DNA from: Salvator merianae
Taxonomy: Eukaryota; Chordata; Lepidosauria; Squamata; Teiidae
Assembly: GCA_003586115.2 (NCBI GenBank)
Contig: QVOM02000042.1
Span: forward strand, 34,147,721-34,211,720
Direction: 5' to 3'
DNA length: 64,000 nucleotides
The notes below the pieces were generated by a model. It did not search any database and was not told the DNA's origin. It was given only the letters and a program-made list of their open reading frames with translations. Shown one piece after another: positions 33,170-44,501 of the stretch. Position 1 is the stretch's first letter, and every line of letters begins with the position of its first letter. The position numbers and the translations under genes are program-made.

Positions 33170-33870
33170 AAACTGTAGGAGTGAAAAGAAAGGGGCAAAG
33201 TTTCAATTAGTTGCCATTCTCTGATCTTCCTAAATCATTTTCTGATCTGCTGCAGAGCGAAGCTGTCTTCTGGGTGAAGCTTCCAGCGGGCAACTAGTCC
33301 CTGTTGTAAACTATTATCCTGCACCCAGTTTTACCAGCTGCTGAATGCCTTGTGAGTTTCAGCTATATATTTAATGAATGAGTCACCCAGAGGCTACTAT
33401 CAGCAGCTTGTCCAAACCTAACCCAAAATCGTTATGATGACAGTTAGACTATAATTCTATGGTCTCCCACAACCCACCAAAGACCTGCCCCACACTGTCA
33501 TGTATCTGGGTGTTCCCAGTGTGATGATGCAACTCAGTGCCACCAAATATCATCATCTGGTCTGATGCTTAACAGGCCTGTGTTTATGAAAATAAGTGAG
33601 CGCTGTTATGATTCCCACTTTGTAATTTTCTAACTGTTCCTAAAGATTTTTCCCAGCCTGAGACCTAAAAAAAAATTTGACTGAGTTTGAAAGGAAGCAA
33701 GAAAAGTTCCAACAAGCCCGGGAGGACCATGACACAAAGAATGCAAAGCTGAAAAGTGTCAGGAGGAAATAGGCTGAATGTCTCTTCTTTTATACTGCTT
33801 TCCTTTTGCTAGCAGGGGACATTCATAGTATATGTAGGGCATTTAATAATAAATAATCATTTGCAAAAAT
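33170..33870. other. Unassigned non-coding sequence
   Basis: No exon, RNA gene or defined repeat could be recognised. Confidence 0.4.
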
Positions 33871-33995
33871 TGCCATTGCTCAGTGGGAGAGCATCTGCTT
33901 CAAGCGCAGATGATACCTAGTGAAACCCTTACTATTACATCAGAAGACAGTAAAGGCAAACCACCTGTATTGCTGCCAAAAAACCCGAGAGATAC
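33871..33995 (+). mobile_element. tRNA-derived SINE fragment
   Basis: The head TGCCATTGCTCAGTGGGAG, followed by AGCATCTGCTTCAAGCGCAG, resembles a tRNA D-arm with A box and anticodon arm. A degenerate B box follows near 33918-33928. The downstream block AAAGGCAAACCACCTG resembles the SINE body near 49620. This is a retroposed copy and not a tRNA gene: the T-arm and acceptor pairing are lost. Confidence 0.6.
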
Positions 33996-34879
33996 ATTCA
34001 GTTTGTGGGTGCCTTACTCTCCCTTTGCTTGCAGCCCAAAGCCTGGTCTACCCTTACTGCAGAATAAGATGTTCACTGAGGTAGTAACTGAATAGAATAA
34101 GCCATGCTGCCTTTATCATAGGGGTCAGCCAAAAATTCATTTCCTGCTCAACTGAACTGTGAATGACTGCTTCAGGATCTGATCAGCAGTTTTCCATCCA
34201 AACTGATCAAGTTTCCATATTAAGTTCAACTCCTGTTGTAGTTCAGGCCATGTCTCTGCATACAAAAGGAGGTGCCTGCTGACACGGTATCTCCATTTGA
34301 GGTGGCAGCAGATACCTTGTGGCAAACACACTGCCCCATTTCTGGGCACCACTGCTGTTGGAAGCATCATTTTGGCAGGGCACGATTTTGCACCCTGAAC
34401 GAGGGCACCACAATCAGTCCTGGAAATGATGTCTCCGCACTCTAAAATGGAGATGCAGAGGTTCTTGCCCTTGTCAGAGTACCGAACCAGAAAACTAGTA
34501 TTTGCACAGTCTGGAAATTGTGACTGGTTTTATACTCTGATAATCAGATTCTTTCCAAGGATCTAGGATAATCAGACATATTGATGCAGAATGTGTGCTC
34601 TTTCGTAACTGATGGACAGTGACTCTTTCAATGAAGTGATTATTATGATCATGTTTTTGGTACCAGGAAGGAAGAAGATATGCTGATGAGATTTCATTGT
34701 ACCTAACTTGGCTGATCTTGAAGTCGTATGCGTCTGGTGACTTATTTGCAGTTCTGACTCTTGCTGCAAAATATAATGGGCCTGCCATGGAAAGAGGCAG
34801 TGGTTTCCATTTCTGAATGTTCTATTATATATACTATTTCTCCAAGCAGAAAACTCATATAGGAGAAAGGCTCTTGTAT
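33996..34879. other. Unassigned non-coding sequence
   Basis: No exon, RNA gene or defined repeat could be recognised. Overlapping minus-strand frames at 34495-34925 show no recognisable domain. Confidence 0.4.
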
Positions 34880-35036
34880 CAGACAATGGAATAGGTTGCC
34901 ACAGACCTTTGTGGGAGGTCTTCAAGCAGAGCCTGGACAGACATCTGTCTGGGATGGTTTAGTGAATCCTGCATTGAGCAGGGGGGTTGGACTCGATGAC
35001 CCTAGAGGTCCCTTCCAATTCTATGATTCTGTGTAT
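34880..35036 (+). mobile_element. CR1 LINE 3' end
   Basis: The segment contains GGAATAGGTTGCCACAGA, then CTGGACAGACATCTGTCTGG, TTGGACTCGATGACC and TTCCAATTCTATGATTCT. This is the canonical CR1 3' region, ending in the ATTCTATGATTCT-type tail. Only the last ~155 bp are present, the usual severe 5' truncation. The copy at 60252-60412 is a relative. Confidence 0.9.
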
Positions 35037-35252
35037 AGTCCTTTCCCTGCCGTATTTTCTCCTGTAAAAGTGATTTAGAATAAATCGGAAATGTGATACT
35101 GAACCAGTGATGCATGTTTTAAACATGTATCATGAATACGAAGGTAACTGGTGAAAAGCAGCCCTATTTGCAGCTGGAACAGGGTAAATAATTATAATTA
35201 ATTAAAGGAAGCCCTATTTTTTTTGCTGCTGGGGTTTTGTTTGCTAGTTTTT
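35037..35252. other. Unassigned non-coding sequence
   Basis: No gene or repeat signature could be recognised. Confidence 0.35.
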
Positions 35253-35696
35253 GGCCAGATCCAGACACCAGCCAAATGTTGCGCTAACAAGCGATATTCT
35301 GGGGAAAAGCCTTCCAGAATTATTACCTGTTAACTAGACAGCATGGGACCCCGTGCTGTCTGGGCACATTTAAGTCACACATCTGAGTATTTTGCCAGCA
35401 TGAAATACACAGAACTGCATGATCGTGACCACTGCACACACACAGTCATCTTTTTCAGCCGCAGCACATGTGCAGTGGCCACAGACAAGATGGCGGCTCC
35501 ATCCTGAAGGTAAGTCATAGCGCTATGTCAGGAAAACTGGCCATGGGAGTTGGGTGTTCCCAAAACAGGCTATCATATGTTTTAAGGAGGGCATGACATA
35601 GCTATGGGGAATTGCCACAGATATGTGTGGCAATCCCACCATAGTGGCATCATAATGGTGCTATATTCCACCACCACCCCCAATCTGGATGAAGAC
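35253..35696. mobile_element. GGC-terminus MITE (family 2) with TTT target duplication
   Basis: The left terminus is GGCCAGATCCAGACACC, and the right terminus in reverse complement is GTCTTCATCCAGATTGG. Flanks are TTT (35250-35252) and TTT (35697-35699). Internal hairpins include AATTGCCACA with TGTGGCAATC near 35611-35635. The order matches 53149-53565 (CAGACACCAGCCAAA, GATGGCGGCTCCATCC against AATGGTGCCTCCATCC, GGGAGTTGGGTGTTCCCAAA against GAGAGTTGGGTTTTCCCAAA). Confidence 0.75.
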
Positions 35697-38109
35697 TTTG
35701 TGTAGAGGATCATTTAAAATTCCATTCTACATCCTCTTTCATTTTGCTGGTGCTGTTGGTCCAGTTTGAAATGAAACTGAAAGAAAGTCAGTTTGTTTTG
35801 TTCTTGTTACGCAGTTCAAGTCAACAGTTTTTTGACTTGTTCAACCCACTGATGGATTCCCTGCAGATATAGTTTGGCTTTTTCTTTGGAATATTATTAC
35901 TTTGGCAGTGCCCAAACATCCCCTCGCTTAGCTACCTGATTCTTCTTTGTGTTCCAGTCCTCTCCTGGAGCTCTGCAGAATGTTTTATAAGAAGGGAGTG
36001 GATCCTTTGTTTATATAACTTTGCACATTTAGCCTGGACTCATCTGGACACATAAAACTATCAGCAGATGCTCCCTCCCCACCAAAAAAATAACATCCTA
36101 AAGAGGAAAGAGCATACTCTGAGTGAATCAACTTCTTACTGATTGGGGCAGGAGTTAAAAACCAGGAGAAATGAATTGGAGAGATGCATACAAGACAAGA
36201 GTATTGTACAGCTGGCTGAAGTTCTGGATGAGAGAAATACATCCTGAAAGTTTTTGCTGCCAACCTCCTCACTTTGATAGGCAGAAATAAGGTAGAACGT
36301 ATTAATTTGTTTATTACCAAAAAGGGCTTCTGCTCTATCTGCCTAAAACATCATATGGTGCATTTTGTCTGCATCCTGAATTCTAGCCAGGAGGAGGTAT
36401 GTAGCGTGGCTGATAACTGCCCCTCTGGCTGTAGTGGAAGGCCAAGGAAAAGAAAGGATAAGACCGTTTCTGTGTTACCCTTGGACCAACCTATGTCTAG
36501 GGTATCATCTAGTCTGACATCTATTCTATAAGTGTACTTAAATGGTATCTCATGTGTAAGAAACTTTATTTTTCATTTTCAGCAGTGTAAATGAGAACAC
36601 TAGCTAATCTTACAGTTATTTTTACTAAGGGGGAAAATCAAATAGCTAACAGAACACTTTACTCTTTCAGTAAGTATATTAGAAATATGGTGATCAGGCT
36701 AGGTATGTAATGAAGACACACTACATCTGGTATGTGGCACTTTATAATCCTTTTTTATAAAACAAGTCTTAACTTCCCTGGGAAAAACTCACCGTAACCT
36801 AAGCTTTCTGTGCAGTTAAGTTTATTAAGACTAGGTGGATAGAAAATGCAAATAAAGCGAAGCAAGAAGGAAAGGAAACTCCATTTTAAGAGATTAATTA
36901 ATTAGGAAAAACATCAGAAGCAAAAGCACATATGTGAATATTATTATTGGAAAGATGATTTTACGAAAGAATTTTTATAAATGGAAACTACTTCAACTTC
37001 AAGCCATACTTAAAAGCACAACCATATGGGACAGTAGAGAGCAACAGCTGGGCCCAAATATTTTCCTAACAGAGGAACATTCGTACTCAGCCCATTTTGT
37101 ATCAAAACAACATTTACATCCCTTAAGTTAATGCTTAAGCTTGTATATTGACCTTTTTGTCTTGCCACTTGGTCTATAAAGTGCTGTAGCCAATTCTGGC
37201 CAACTGCAAATGCTACAGACTCAAGGAATATGAGAAACAGTTCTTAAAGAAATTCCTCTACCTCTCCAGTCTCCAAAGAGGAAGATTTTAAAAATTCTAT
37301 CAAGAAAACGATTTTTTTAAAAAACTGAGAATAGTCATAAGAACTGTATTTATTACTACACAAACATGAAATTGAAGACAATATAGGAATAACATCCTGT
37401 AACAATGTTCATAAATTTGGTCACGCCATAAATTTATGTAGCATTTTACAAGGAAAGACAGACTAAATAAAGCATGACCGACACAAGAAACATAACAACA
37501 GTTCTGCAGAGGCACAGTGGAGCAATTATTAACGGTGCAAAAAGAGTCAGTATTGTTGAAAATGCTATGCAAACTATACAGAAAGGAGAAAAATTAAGAG
37601 CTGCTTTGCTTTGATTAATGCCAACATGTGGCCCAGTAAAGTTCAGCCTGGAGGAAGTAAGGCAAAGAACATGACCATGCATCATGTTGCCATAAATTAT
37701 GCTGGCCCTGCTATAGACCTCACAAGTCCAGTTCTACCTCCTTATAACATCAGTTGCCACTCTTGGTTCACACAGAAATGTTGCCCTGGCCTTGCCTAGA
37801 TCCTGTTGTATGAAACCAAACAAGCAGCAAAGGCAAGATCTGCCAAGGTGTGGGACCACTCCTGGTCAGGAGCACTTGGTTTAGCTCAGGAGCAGGGTAG
37901 CAAGCTGTCTTCTGAGTCCTTATGCGCAACCCTTGCAAAATTTTGAGGCCAGGGAATGAAAGTTCTCCACCATCGAAGTTTCCATCCAGGACCACAATAA
38001 AGTGCCAGGAATGGGCCCAGAAGTAGGTGCAGAACAGGAGGTGTAGGAAGCAGCTATTTCGCACCCCTGAATCTTGGTGTCCCAAGCCAGGTGTCCAACA
38101 GGCTTGCTA
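35697..38109. other. Unassigned, mostly AT-rich sequence
   Basis: No exon, RNA gene or clear repeat was recognised. The GC-richer part 37600-38100 has overlapping ORFs without motifs. Confidence 0.4.
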
Positions 38110-38314
38110 GGTCTATTCGCACTTGGCAGTAGCAAGCATTGAGAATGCTTGCTAGCCAAGTGCGTTCGCACTGGAAGACAGCTGCAGCAACCAGGAGCAG
38201 GCTTCAGGTGAGTTTATAGGCCCCGTAGTGCAGACAGTGTCTGCACGTTGGAGCCTATTCCACCTTAGAACAGGGTAAGTATCCTATTCTAAGATGGAAA
38301 GTGTGAACAAACCC
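38110..38314. mobile_element. Group-1 GGGC-terminus MITE, 205-bp deletion form
   Basis: The left end GGTCTATTCGCACTTGGC is followed by GTAGCAAGCATTGAGAATGC, which is itself an inverted repeat of TTGCTAGCCAAGTGCG. The right end in reverse complement is GGGTTTGTTCACACTTTCC, followed by a TTAGAATAGG block. It keeps both ends of group 1 but lacks most of the middle. Flanks CTA and ATT do not match. Confidence 0.6.
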
Positions 38315-38390
38315 ATTGTATGTATGAGTTCTAAGAACCTTTCTAGACTTACAGGGAGGATAAAAATGCACCGGATATATACAAACATAA

Positions 38391-38428
38391 GTACATACAT
38401 AAGTAAGTAAGTAAATAAATAAATAAAA
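38391..38428. repeat. Imperfect (AAGT)n/(AAAT)n microsatellite
   Basis: AAGT tetramers pass into AAAT tetramers, with ATAC units at the left. Confidence 0.9.
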
Positions 38429-38554
38429 CAGCTGGAAGAGAAGGCAGCATACGAAAAGTGGCAAACCAATCAGCATGCAGGCAATAGGCAGATTTTCTTT
38501 AGAAACGTTTTTAAAAGCTAACAAATAGTCTCAGCATTTTGTAACCCAGTCTTT

Positions 38555-38672
38555 TTTTATAATTATTTATTTACTTAAGACATTTTTATACCCCTTTCCA
38601 TTTTTAAAAAAAAGTGGTTTACAGAACGCTAATAACAAGGGTAAAAACAGAGTAAAAACAGCAGTTAAAATT
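38555..38672 (-). repeat. LINE/SINE-type 3' tail
   Basis: ATTATTTATTTA is followed by TTTTTATACCCCTTTCC and AGTGGTTTACAGAAC, then A-rich sequence. This is the reverse complement of a generic squamate LINE/SINE 3' tail. The family is not assignable. Confidence 0.6.
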
Positions 38673-39063
38673 TATTGTTTCATCATCATCAACTGAGTGG
38701 TCTAGGGAAGAAACAAACCTTCACACAGAAAATGCCTGTGTAAAAAGATAGATCTTTGATAGACGCCTGTACGTTGTAAGTGTAGGTGCCTCATGAACAG
38801 CAGAGGGGAGGGCATTCCAAAAGAAAGGTGCTACCACTAAGAAAGCCCAACTGCAAACAAAATATGTAAGATGGCATTCTATATACATGGAACCATAGTA
38901 AGGCCTCTCCAGATTATCTGAGGAAGGTACAGGCAAAGGTTGTCCCAGTAGTGGCAGGTGCGCTTGGGGTGGTGACTCTCAAGTTGGAAGAATGGTTTCA
39001 ACAGATCTCAAGGCAAACATCAGAGACCTCTGTTCAGAAAAGCATAGTCCTAGGAACAACTAA
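38673..39063. other. Unassigned non-coding sequence
   Basis: The 71-codon minus-strand frame at 38721-38936 contains a stretch reminiscent of a CR1/L2 ORF2 C-terminus (VAPFFWNALPSAV...YRRLSKIYLF). It may be the body of the LINE whose tail lies at 38555-38672, but this is tentative. Confidence 0.35.
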
Positions 39064-39160
39064 GACTGTATCCAAACATCACTTACTTATCCATGCTTTA
39101 TTCTGGAATATCCAACTATAGAGGAATAAGTAAGTGATTTCCAGGCGTTTGGTAGAAGAC
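39064..39160. mobile_element. 97-bp palindromic MITE remnant
   Basis: The left end GACTGTATCCAAACATCAC pairs with the right end, whose reverse complement is GTCTTCTACCAAACGCC. The inner arms ATCACTTACTTATCC and GGAATAAGTAAGTGAT are nearly perfect complements. No target duplication was read. Confidence 0.6.
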
Positions 39161-39469
39161 CTGATATTGTGGGAGACATAGCCACAAAGGATGAGAAAAT
39201 GGTTTTACATCTATATGAGATCTCCAGAGAACAATGTGGGAGTTAACAGTCTACATGCAATTCTGCTTCAGCTTGAATGGATTCTTTTCCCTGTCCAAGG
39301 CAGCAGCATATTGAAGTACATGGGAACCTAAGGATATAAATATCTCATTCTATCCAACCAAAGCAGGAGAAGCAAGCTGAAATGTGTGTTGCAGTCTCTG
39401 TGTTGGACTTCTCCCAGCCTGGATCCCATGGGAATCCTTGAACCCTTCCTTCTTAAGTTGAATCACTGA
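39161..39469. other. Unassigned non-coding sequence
   Basis: No gene or repeat signature could be recognised. Confidence 0.35.
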
Positions 39470-39682
39470 GGCTGTGATCAGACACACACACAAAAAGCAT
39501 CTCTGAGGTGCCTCAGAGATAGCTTAGAGATGGGATTGTTCACACACCAGTTTGCCCCTCCACCCTCTCATGAACATTCTATGCTAGAAAAGGTGGATTA
39601 GAGAAGACTAGGGGACACGAGTGCCACACTATCTCTGTGAGGCACCTCCAAGTTGCCCCTTTTACTACGTCTGAACACAGCC
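39470..39682. mobile_element. 213-bp GGC-terminus MITE with TGA target duplication (twin of 27649)
   Basis: The left terminus is GGCTGTGATCAGACACACAC, and the right terminus in reverse complement is GGCTGTGTTCAGACGTAG. Flanks are TGA (39467-39469) and TGA (39683-39685). The body is nearly collinear with 27649-27864, including GAGATGGGATTGTTCACACA and AAGGTGGATTAGAGAAGACT. Confidence 0.9.
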
Positions 39683-40430
39683 TGATTCTGAGGTCCTCTT
39701 CCATCAGGTAGCAGCCAAAAGCACTCCATCCCTTTCTATGCTAAGAAGCTCCACAATAGAATGGTTTGTTTGGGCTTCCTGTCTGAATTCAGTGCCCCAT
39801 AGACAGCATGGATTTCCAGGAGAATCTCAGCCAACAGGAACCTCCATGGCTTGTTTTCAAATACCTTTAAGTTGAGAGGTCCAGGCTGAGCATGTGACCC
39901 AGTCTATCTGGCATAGCCCATGCGCAACACCACATTCAAGCTGTGACAGGTGTGTGCAATAAAAGAATACAAGTATGAGGTCCCTATGCTATGAAGAGAA
40001 ACAAGGAAAAAAGTGTGTAATGAAAGGGACAAAATAAGCAATGAGCTGGGAGAAAGAGGGAGGGAGGAAACAGAGAGAAATATAATGAATGATATTTACT
40101 TATTTTTAGACATATCTCCTGCTTTATGAAGGGCTTGTGATGGCTCCCAGCAATTTTTGAGATTTGTGATCCATTCCAATGCTGTGACAATGAGGATCAC
40201 AGAATTTTTTCAAGTGCTAAGAAGAGGTGATTTGTTGTAAATCTAAGCTTGTTTTGAATATTGTGATTTAAAAGTCTCACAGAAATTCCTGATTTCTGCT
40301 GTCGCCATTTGCTCTCTTCACAGATTGTTGTCCTCCCAAAAAATTCTTAGCCAGCAGCAATTATAATCACATTATGATAAAACACTATCTTCTAGTATAT
40401 TTCTGCCTTACAGGAGATAATTCAGGGAAC
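39683..40430. other. Unassigned non-coding sequence
   Basis: No exon, RNA gene or defined repeat could be recognised. Confidence 0.4.
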
Positions 40431-40909
40431 GGTGGTCTCCATTCTTGGTAAGGCTCTAATTTCCATTGAGAGAAAGGTAATGTGTCTGTGGCAATCCCAA
40501 CATTGCCCCAGGATATAGGAGTGAAATCCCACAATATTGTTATTGCAGAAAATTAACTCCCAACCTGGGTTTTCCCTATAAAGTGAGAGCACTTATCCTG
40601 TCTGGAAGCCTGCTTGTTCAATCTGTGTTCTTGGGAATGGCCACCGTGCATTTGTGGGGCCAAATCAGGCTGAAATGGAGGCCACACATGTGTGGGACCA
40701 GTAACTGTGCACTGCTGGGTATTTTGAGCCTTTGAAATACCCAGATATACATGTCACACCAACACAGGGGCTAGCATCCAGATTGGTAAGTGCGTGTGCT
40801 TGCCCTGTGCTTTTACCCTGCCTTCTGGGCAACAAGAGATAATTCTGGAAGTAGGCTACTCTGGAATATGGTGAAATAGTGGATTGAAGAACAGATGCTG
40901 GAGGTGGCC
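40431..40909. mobile_element. GGC-terminus MITE (reverse orientation, family 2/3 type)
   Basis: The left end is GGTGGTCTCCATTC, and the right end in reverse complement is GGCCACCTCCAGCATC. GTGGCAATCCCAACATTGCC near 40487 corresponds to the GGCAATCCCA block of 35253 and 20402. A near-perfect hairpin TGGGTATTT...AAATACCCA lies at about 40713-40743. Flanks AAC and TAA do not match. Confidence 0.5.
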
Positions 40910-42061
40910 TAAGTTAAAGAACCTTCCTGCACTGACCTTAAAGGCACAGTACTGTCTTTTGGCAGCAGTCAGTTCTCTTTATTGCTAGAGCCTACTTTAC
41001 ACTGGGATATAATTTATTGTTTCATCATCATCTATAAAATACTTCTCCATTGAGAGCCCAAGATGTCTTACAAGACACACAGATCAAGCAGACATGAAAT
41101 AAATACTGTGCAATATAATACATATGCAGAAGCCAAGATGATATAGATTAAATATGCAAAACATAATAGGTTTTGAAATCTGGACTGCATCTTCTGAAGG
41201 GCTTGTGTGCTGTTTTGATCTAGATTATATATTTGTCCTTTTTCAATTTAAAAATGGCTTTGCATGTTAGAATAGTGGAAAGTTTGCAACATGAGAATGG
41301 AACTCTATTCACAGAGTAACCTTGATTTTTGTTCCAGGAAGAAGTCTGTTGATGGGTAAATACACTGGGCTTTTGAAGTTGTTATCCTTCTTAACTATTG
41401 CAGTTTTACAATTTTCACACTTTAGGAGGTACAGTACAATATAATAGTTCGTATGCATATACGTCCCTCTGCGTTTCAGCAACATAATTGAGCACATTAT
41501 ATCCTTGAGAGTGGAAAAGGTTTGGATTCTCCTGCACTTTTCATTTACGGATTATTCTGTAATTACTTCCATAATGTTCTCAATGTAGGCTAGAACTGTT
41601 ATTTAATTGCAATGCCAAGAAAGGCTTATGGTTCTTGTAAAATCAATTTATACAATTCATGCTAAAACCACTTTCTCCTAAATACTATTGGGCAAAATTT
41701 CATTTTTCTTTTAAATTGCAAAGATAAAAAGGTATGCTAATGCAATTTGAGAAGTATAGGAAATATTCATGTTTTATTGCTATAATTTTGAAGCAATTTG
41801 AACTTGCCATGCATGTAAGCTCACTATAAACTGGCACAAATTGTCCCTGGTCCTGCAAGCAAATCAAAAGATTTCTGCTGCTTTAACTCTATTGTATTAC
41901 TTAGATTTGAGCAAATAGCACACCCCATAGAAGAGCTCCCCTTCAGAGGGCAAGCAGGCTGGCTTGCTTGGAACTCTGTTTAAGAAACTAAATAGAAATG
42001 TTGTCAGCACCATCTATTTTACTTCAAGAGACACGACTAAAGAGCCTTCATTTTTGATCTA
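40910..42061. other. AT-rich low-repeat sequence, possible conserved non-coding DNA
   Basis: A weak LINE-like tail may lie at 41008-41100. The remainder, especially 41480-41930, is AT-rich without repeat signatures and has no exon. Conservation would need comparison with other genomes. Confidence 0.3.
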
Positions 42062-42172
42062 ATGTTTTTTTTGCTTTATTTGTATACCCCACTTTGCATA
42101 GAATGCTCAAGGTGGTTTACAACTTAACACAAAGAATACACAAAAGTATGAAACCGTACACAATATATAATA
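42062..42172 (-). repeat. LINE/SINE-type 3' tail
   Basis: TTTATTTGTATACCCCACTT is followed by CTCAAGGTGGTTTACAAC and A-rich sequence, the reverse complement of a common squamate retroposon tail. Confidence 0.6.
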
Positions 42173-42204
42173 AAATGCGAATTCAAAATACATCATCATA
42201 CTAA

Positions 42205-42412
42205 TGAGAACACAAGAAAATAATAAGAGGAGCTTTGCTGGATCAGTCCTGCATCCTGTCTCACATGGTGGCCCACCAAGTGCTTCTGGGCATTCTCAAG
42301 CAGAAGACAAAGCAGAACCTTCACCTACTCTGCACTCCTGCAAAAGGCCCTTAGGGGCACCCTGCCTGTCTCTCCAACCTGGAGATGGTACCCAGACATC
42401 AACTCTAGGAAG
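42205..42412 (-). mobile_element. CR1-like LINE 3' tip, minus strand
   Basis: The plus-strand text AGAGGAGCTTTGCTGGATCA, CAGTCCTGCATCCTGTCTCA and GGTGGCCCACCAAGTGCTTC matches the 3' tips at 5503 and 12580. It stops before any ORF2 sequence. Confidence 0.8.
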
Positions 42413-42919
42413 CGTAAAAATACAACAGCAATAATAAAGCAGAGGAACAGGACCAGTTGCTGCCTGTCTCTACCAATAATCTCCCTTAGTACCTGAGAGT
42501 GAAACTGCATCAGCTGTTCCAAGAAAGTACTGACTCACTGTGTCAGGCCTGTAAGAAGCATCTCTCAAGGTCACACAGAGAGCAACAACAGCCTTCGTGT
42601 ACATGCATAGTCCCTCCAGAATCACAATGTTCAGTTTCCACAAGCTGCAGAGAGGTGACTGAGCCTCATTAGTGCACAATACAATGACTTTAGAGTTGTT
42701 CCTTATGCACTGTGCTTTATGTAGCTTTGAAGCCCCCCCCCTCCCAGGGTGCTGTTGCCTCCCCCCCGATGCCTTGGCAGGGGGAAGCATGGAGAAAGGC
42801 TACCCAGGAGTCCATCAAAGGCATCCAGGTTTTGCATGCACGGAAAGAGCACGGCTGTGTTCCTGTCTTGCTAGTAAGTTCCCACAGGCCATTATGAACA
42901 TACGGTGCTGGACTATGGT
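42413..42919. other. Unassigned non-coding sequence
   Basis: Cytosine-rich runs lie at 42731-42768. No exon was recognised. ORFs on both strands over 42470-43136 overlap the next MITE and lack domains. Confidence 0.35.
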
Positions 42920-43345
42920 GGGGGTTCCTTCAAGTGGTGAGAGGAAATTCTGGGAACTTGCTTTGATCCTGCAGTCACCTCTTGCTGCCCCTGCCAGACA
43001 ACGGGAAGCAATTCCAGGGCAGTTCCAGGCTCTTATCTTGTCTGCCAAGGGCTTGCAGGATCACTGCTCTTGCAAAATACCGGATGCAAGCAAGCATCTG
43101 CCCACTTCCTTTTGTTGTTTTCCTCAGGCTTGCTAACATCCCAGGATTTTTGAAGAGCAGAGATTCCACAAACAACTAGGTGAGGTAAGTGGTATCAATA
43201 TTATGAGAAATCTGGTGTTGTTGCTGGATTTCTCATAATATTGATATTCCAGACTATCTTCTCAGTATCCTGTAATGGATATGTTTGTTAATCCCAGTAT
43301 AGTCCTGGAAGAATTGCGGGGATTTTACCTGCATCTGAAGGCATC
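42920..43345. mobile_element. Family-3 hairpin MITE
   Basis: Collinear with 18682-19117 and with the reverse of 20402-21785. Shared blocks are GAAGCAATTCCAGGG, CCAGGCTCTTATCTTGTCTG and TTGCAAAATACCGGATGC. At 43194-43245 a perfect 19-bp stem (ATCAATATTATGAGAAATC with its exact complement) closes a 14-nt loop. The right end shows GCATCTGAAG duplicated. Termini are decayed. Confidence 0.6.
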
Positions 43346-43576
43346 TGAAGGCTTCTAATCTGACTCAGTGGGCTCTTACGTTGTAATTCAGACCTTTTCT
43401 GTCAAATGAGATGTTACGGCCCATGTATTTCAAAGACCACCTCAACAAGTAGCAGCGACCTTAGGTTTTAAGATAAGCAGGAGGGCCCATCCATTGGATG
43501 AAGCTCATGGAGTGAGGATACAAAATGCTGTGATGCCTCAGCAGTGGAAGTTCATCCTGCCAGTGAAGTTGATAAT

Positions 43577-44268
43577 GGGCATTTTCGCACTTACAATGAT
43601 AGAACAGAATAATTAGTCTGTTCTGTTGTAGTATTGGCCATGCGGTGTGGACACTGTCTGCATTGCAGGGTCAGAAACTGGACCTGAAGACGGCTACTGG
43701 CATTCGCGGTGTGAAATCTGGTAGCTGTGCCCCATCGTCACCATGGCAGCGTCTGGGAAGCGTCTGGCTGTTGCCATGGCAACTGGTGGGCCTGCACAGT
43801 GCACTGGCACATGCAGGCACAATCAGCTTATCATGCTTGTGTGATGGGCAGATTGTGCCAGCGCAATTGGGCCGCGCGACACCTGATCGGGCCACATGAC
43901 ACCTGATCGGGCCTGTGCAATCGGGCTGCGCAGGCCTGATCGGGGCATCATGCGGCTCGATTTGGTAGGCCCGATTGCACCTTGTCCCGCTGCTGTGGAG
44001 ACAATCTGGTGTGGGCCCGATTGGGTATGCATGATGACTGTGTTGCACTGGCCTGGATGCTTCATGCCCACATAGGTGCAAATGCACCTTACCAGGAGGT
44101 GACTATCACCTCCTGATAAGGTTGTAGAGCACTAATTAGTGCTCCACAGGTAATAGCGATCAGGAGCAGACGTAGCCTGTTCCCAGCCACTTGGGCCTTT
44201 GCAAAGTACAGACACACTTGACTAGCAAGCATTCTCAATTCTTGCTAGTAGCAAGTGTGAACAAGCCC
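43577..44268. mobile_element. Group-1 GGGC-terminus MITE, longest copy (692 bp)
   Basis: The left terminus is GGGCATTTTCGCACTTAC, and the right terminus in reverse complement is GGGCTTGTTCACACTTGC. Flanks are AAT and AGT, one mismatch. An AGAACAGAATAATTAGTCTG hairpin lies near the left end, and a GAGCACTAATTAGTGCTC palindrome near 44128. The middle (43850-43990) carries repeated GCCTGATCGGGC-like words, a local amplification absent from the shorter relatives. Confidence 0.75.
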
Positions 44269-44404
44269 AGTGTCTCTCATGGCTCATGGTATTTGTTTTC
44301 TTGGGATTCCTGAAAATCTGCCATTTATGGAAACTGATGACTTTGACTCCCCCTATCAGTTCTATGTTTTCTTTTTTAAAAATGATTTTCTTTTTTAATG
44401 TTAG

Positions 44405-44465
44405 TATTCTGTTGCTTGCTATCTTGGCCTCCTTTTGGAGAAAGGAAAGGATATAAAAAACAAAT
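44405..44465 (+). repeat. LINE/SINE-type 3' tail
   Basis: TTGGAGAAAGGAAAGGATAT followed by AAAAAACAAAT resembles the GGAGAAAGG-GGATATAAA tail of squamate retroposons. Only the tail is recognisable. Confidence 0.5.
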
Positions 44466-44501
44466 ACTGAGAGTAAAGGGAGAGGCTTGTGAAGTGGTAG
44501 A

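Noticed and set aside
33871..33940. Possible tRNA gene
   Set aside because: D-arm-like and anticodon-like segments are present, but the T arm and acceptor stem do not pair. It is a SINE head, as are 1341-1371, 25801-25870, 27900-27926 and 57000-57033.
38721..38936. Minus-strand frame resembling a LINE ORF2 C-terminus
   Set aside because: Only a weak resemblance over about 20 residues; kept as a note in the features and not called as a LINE.
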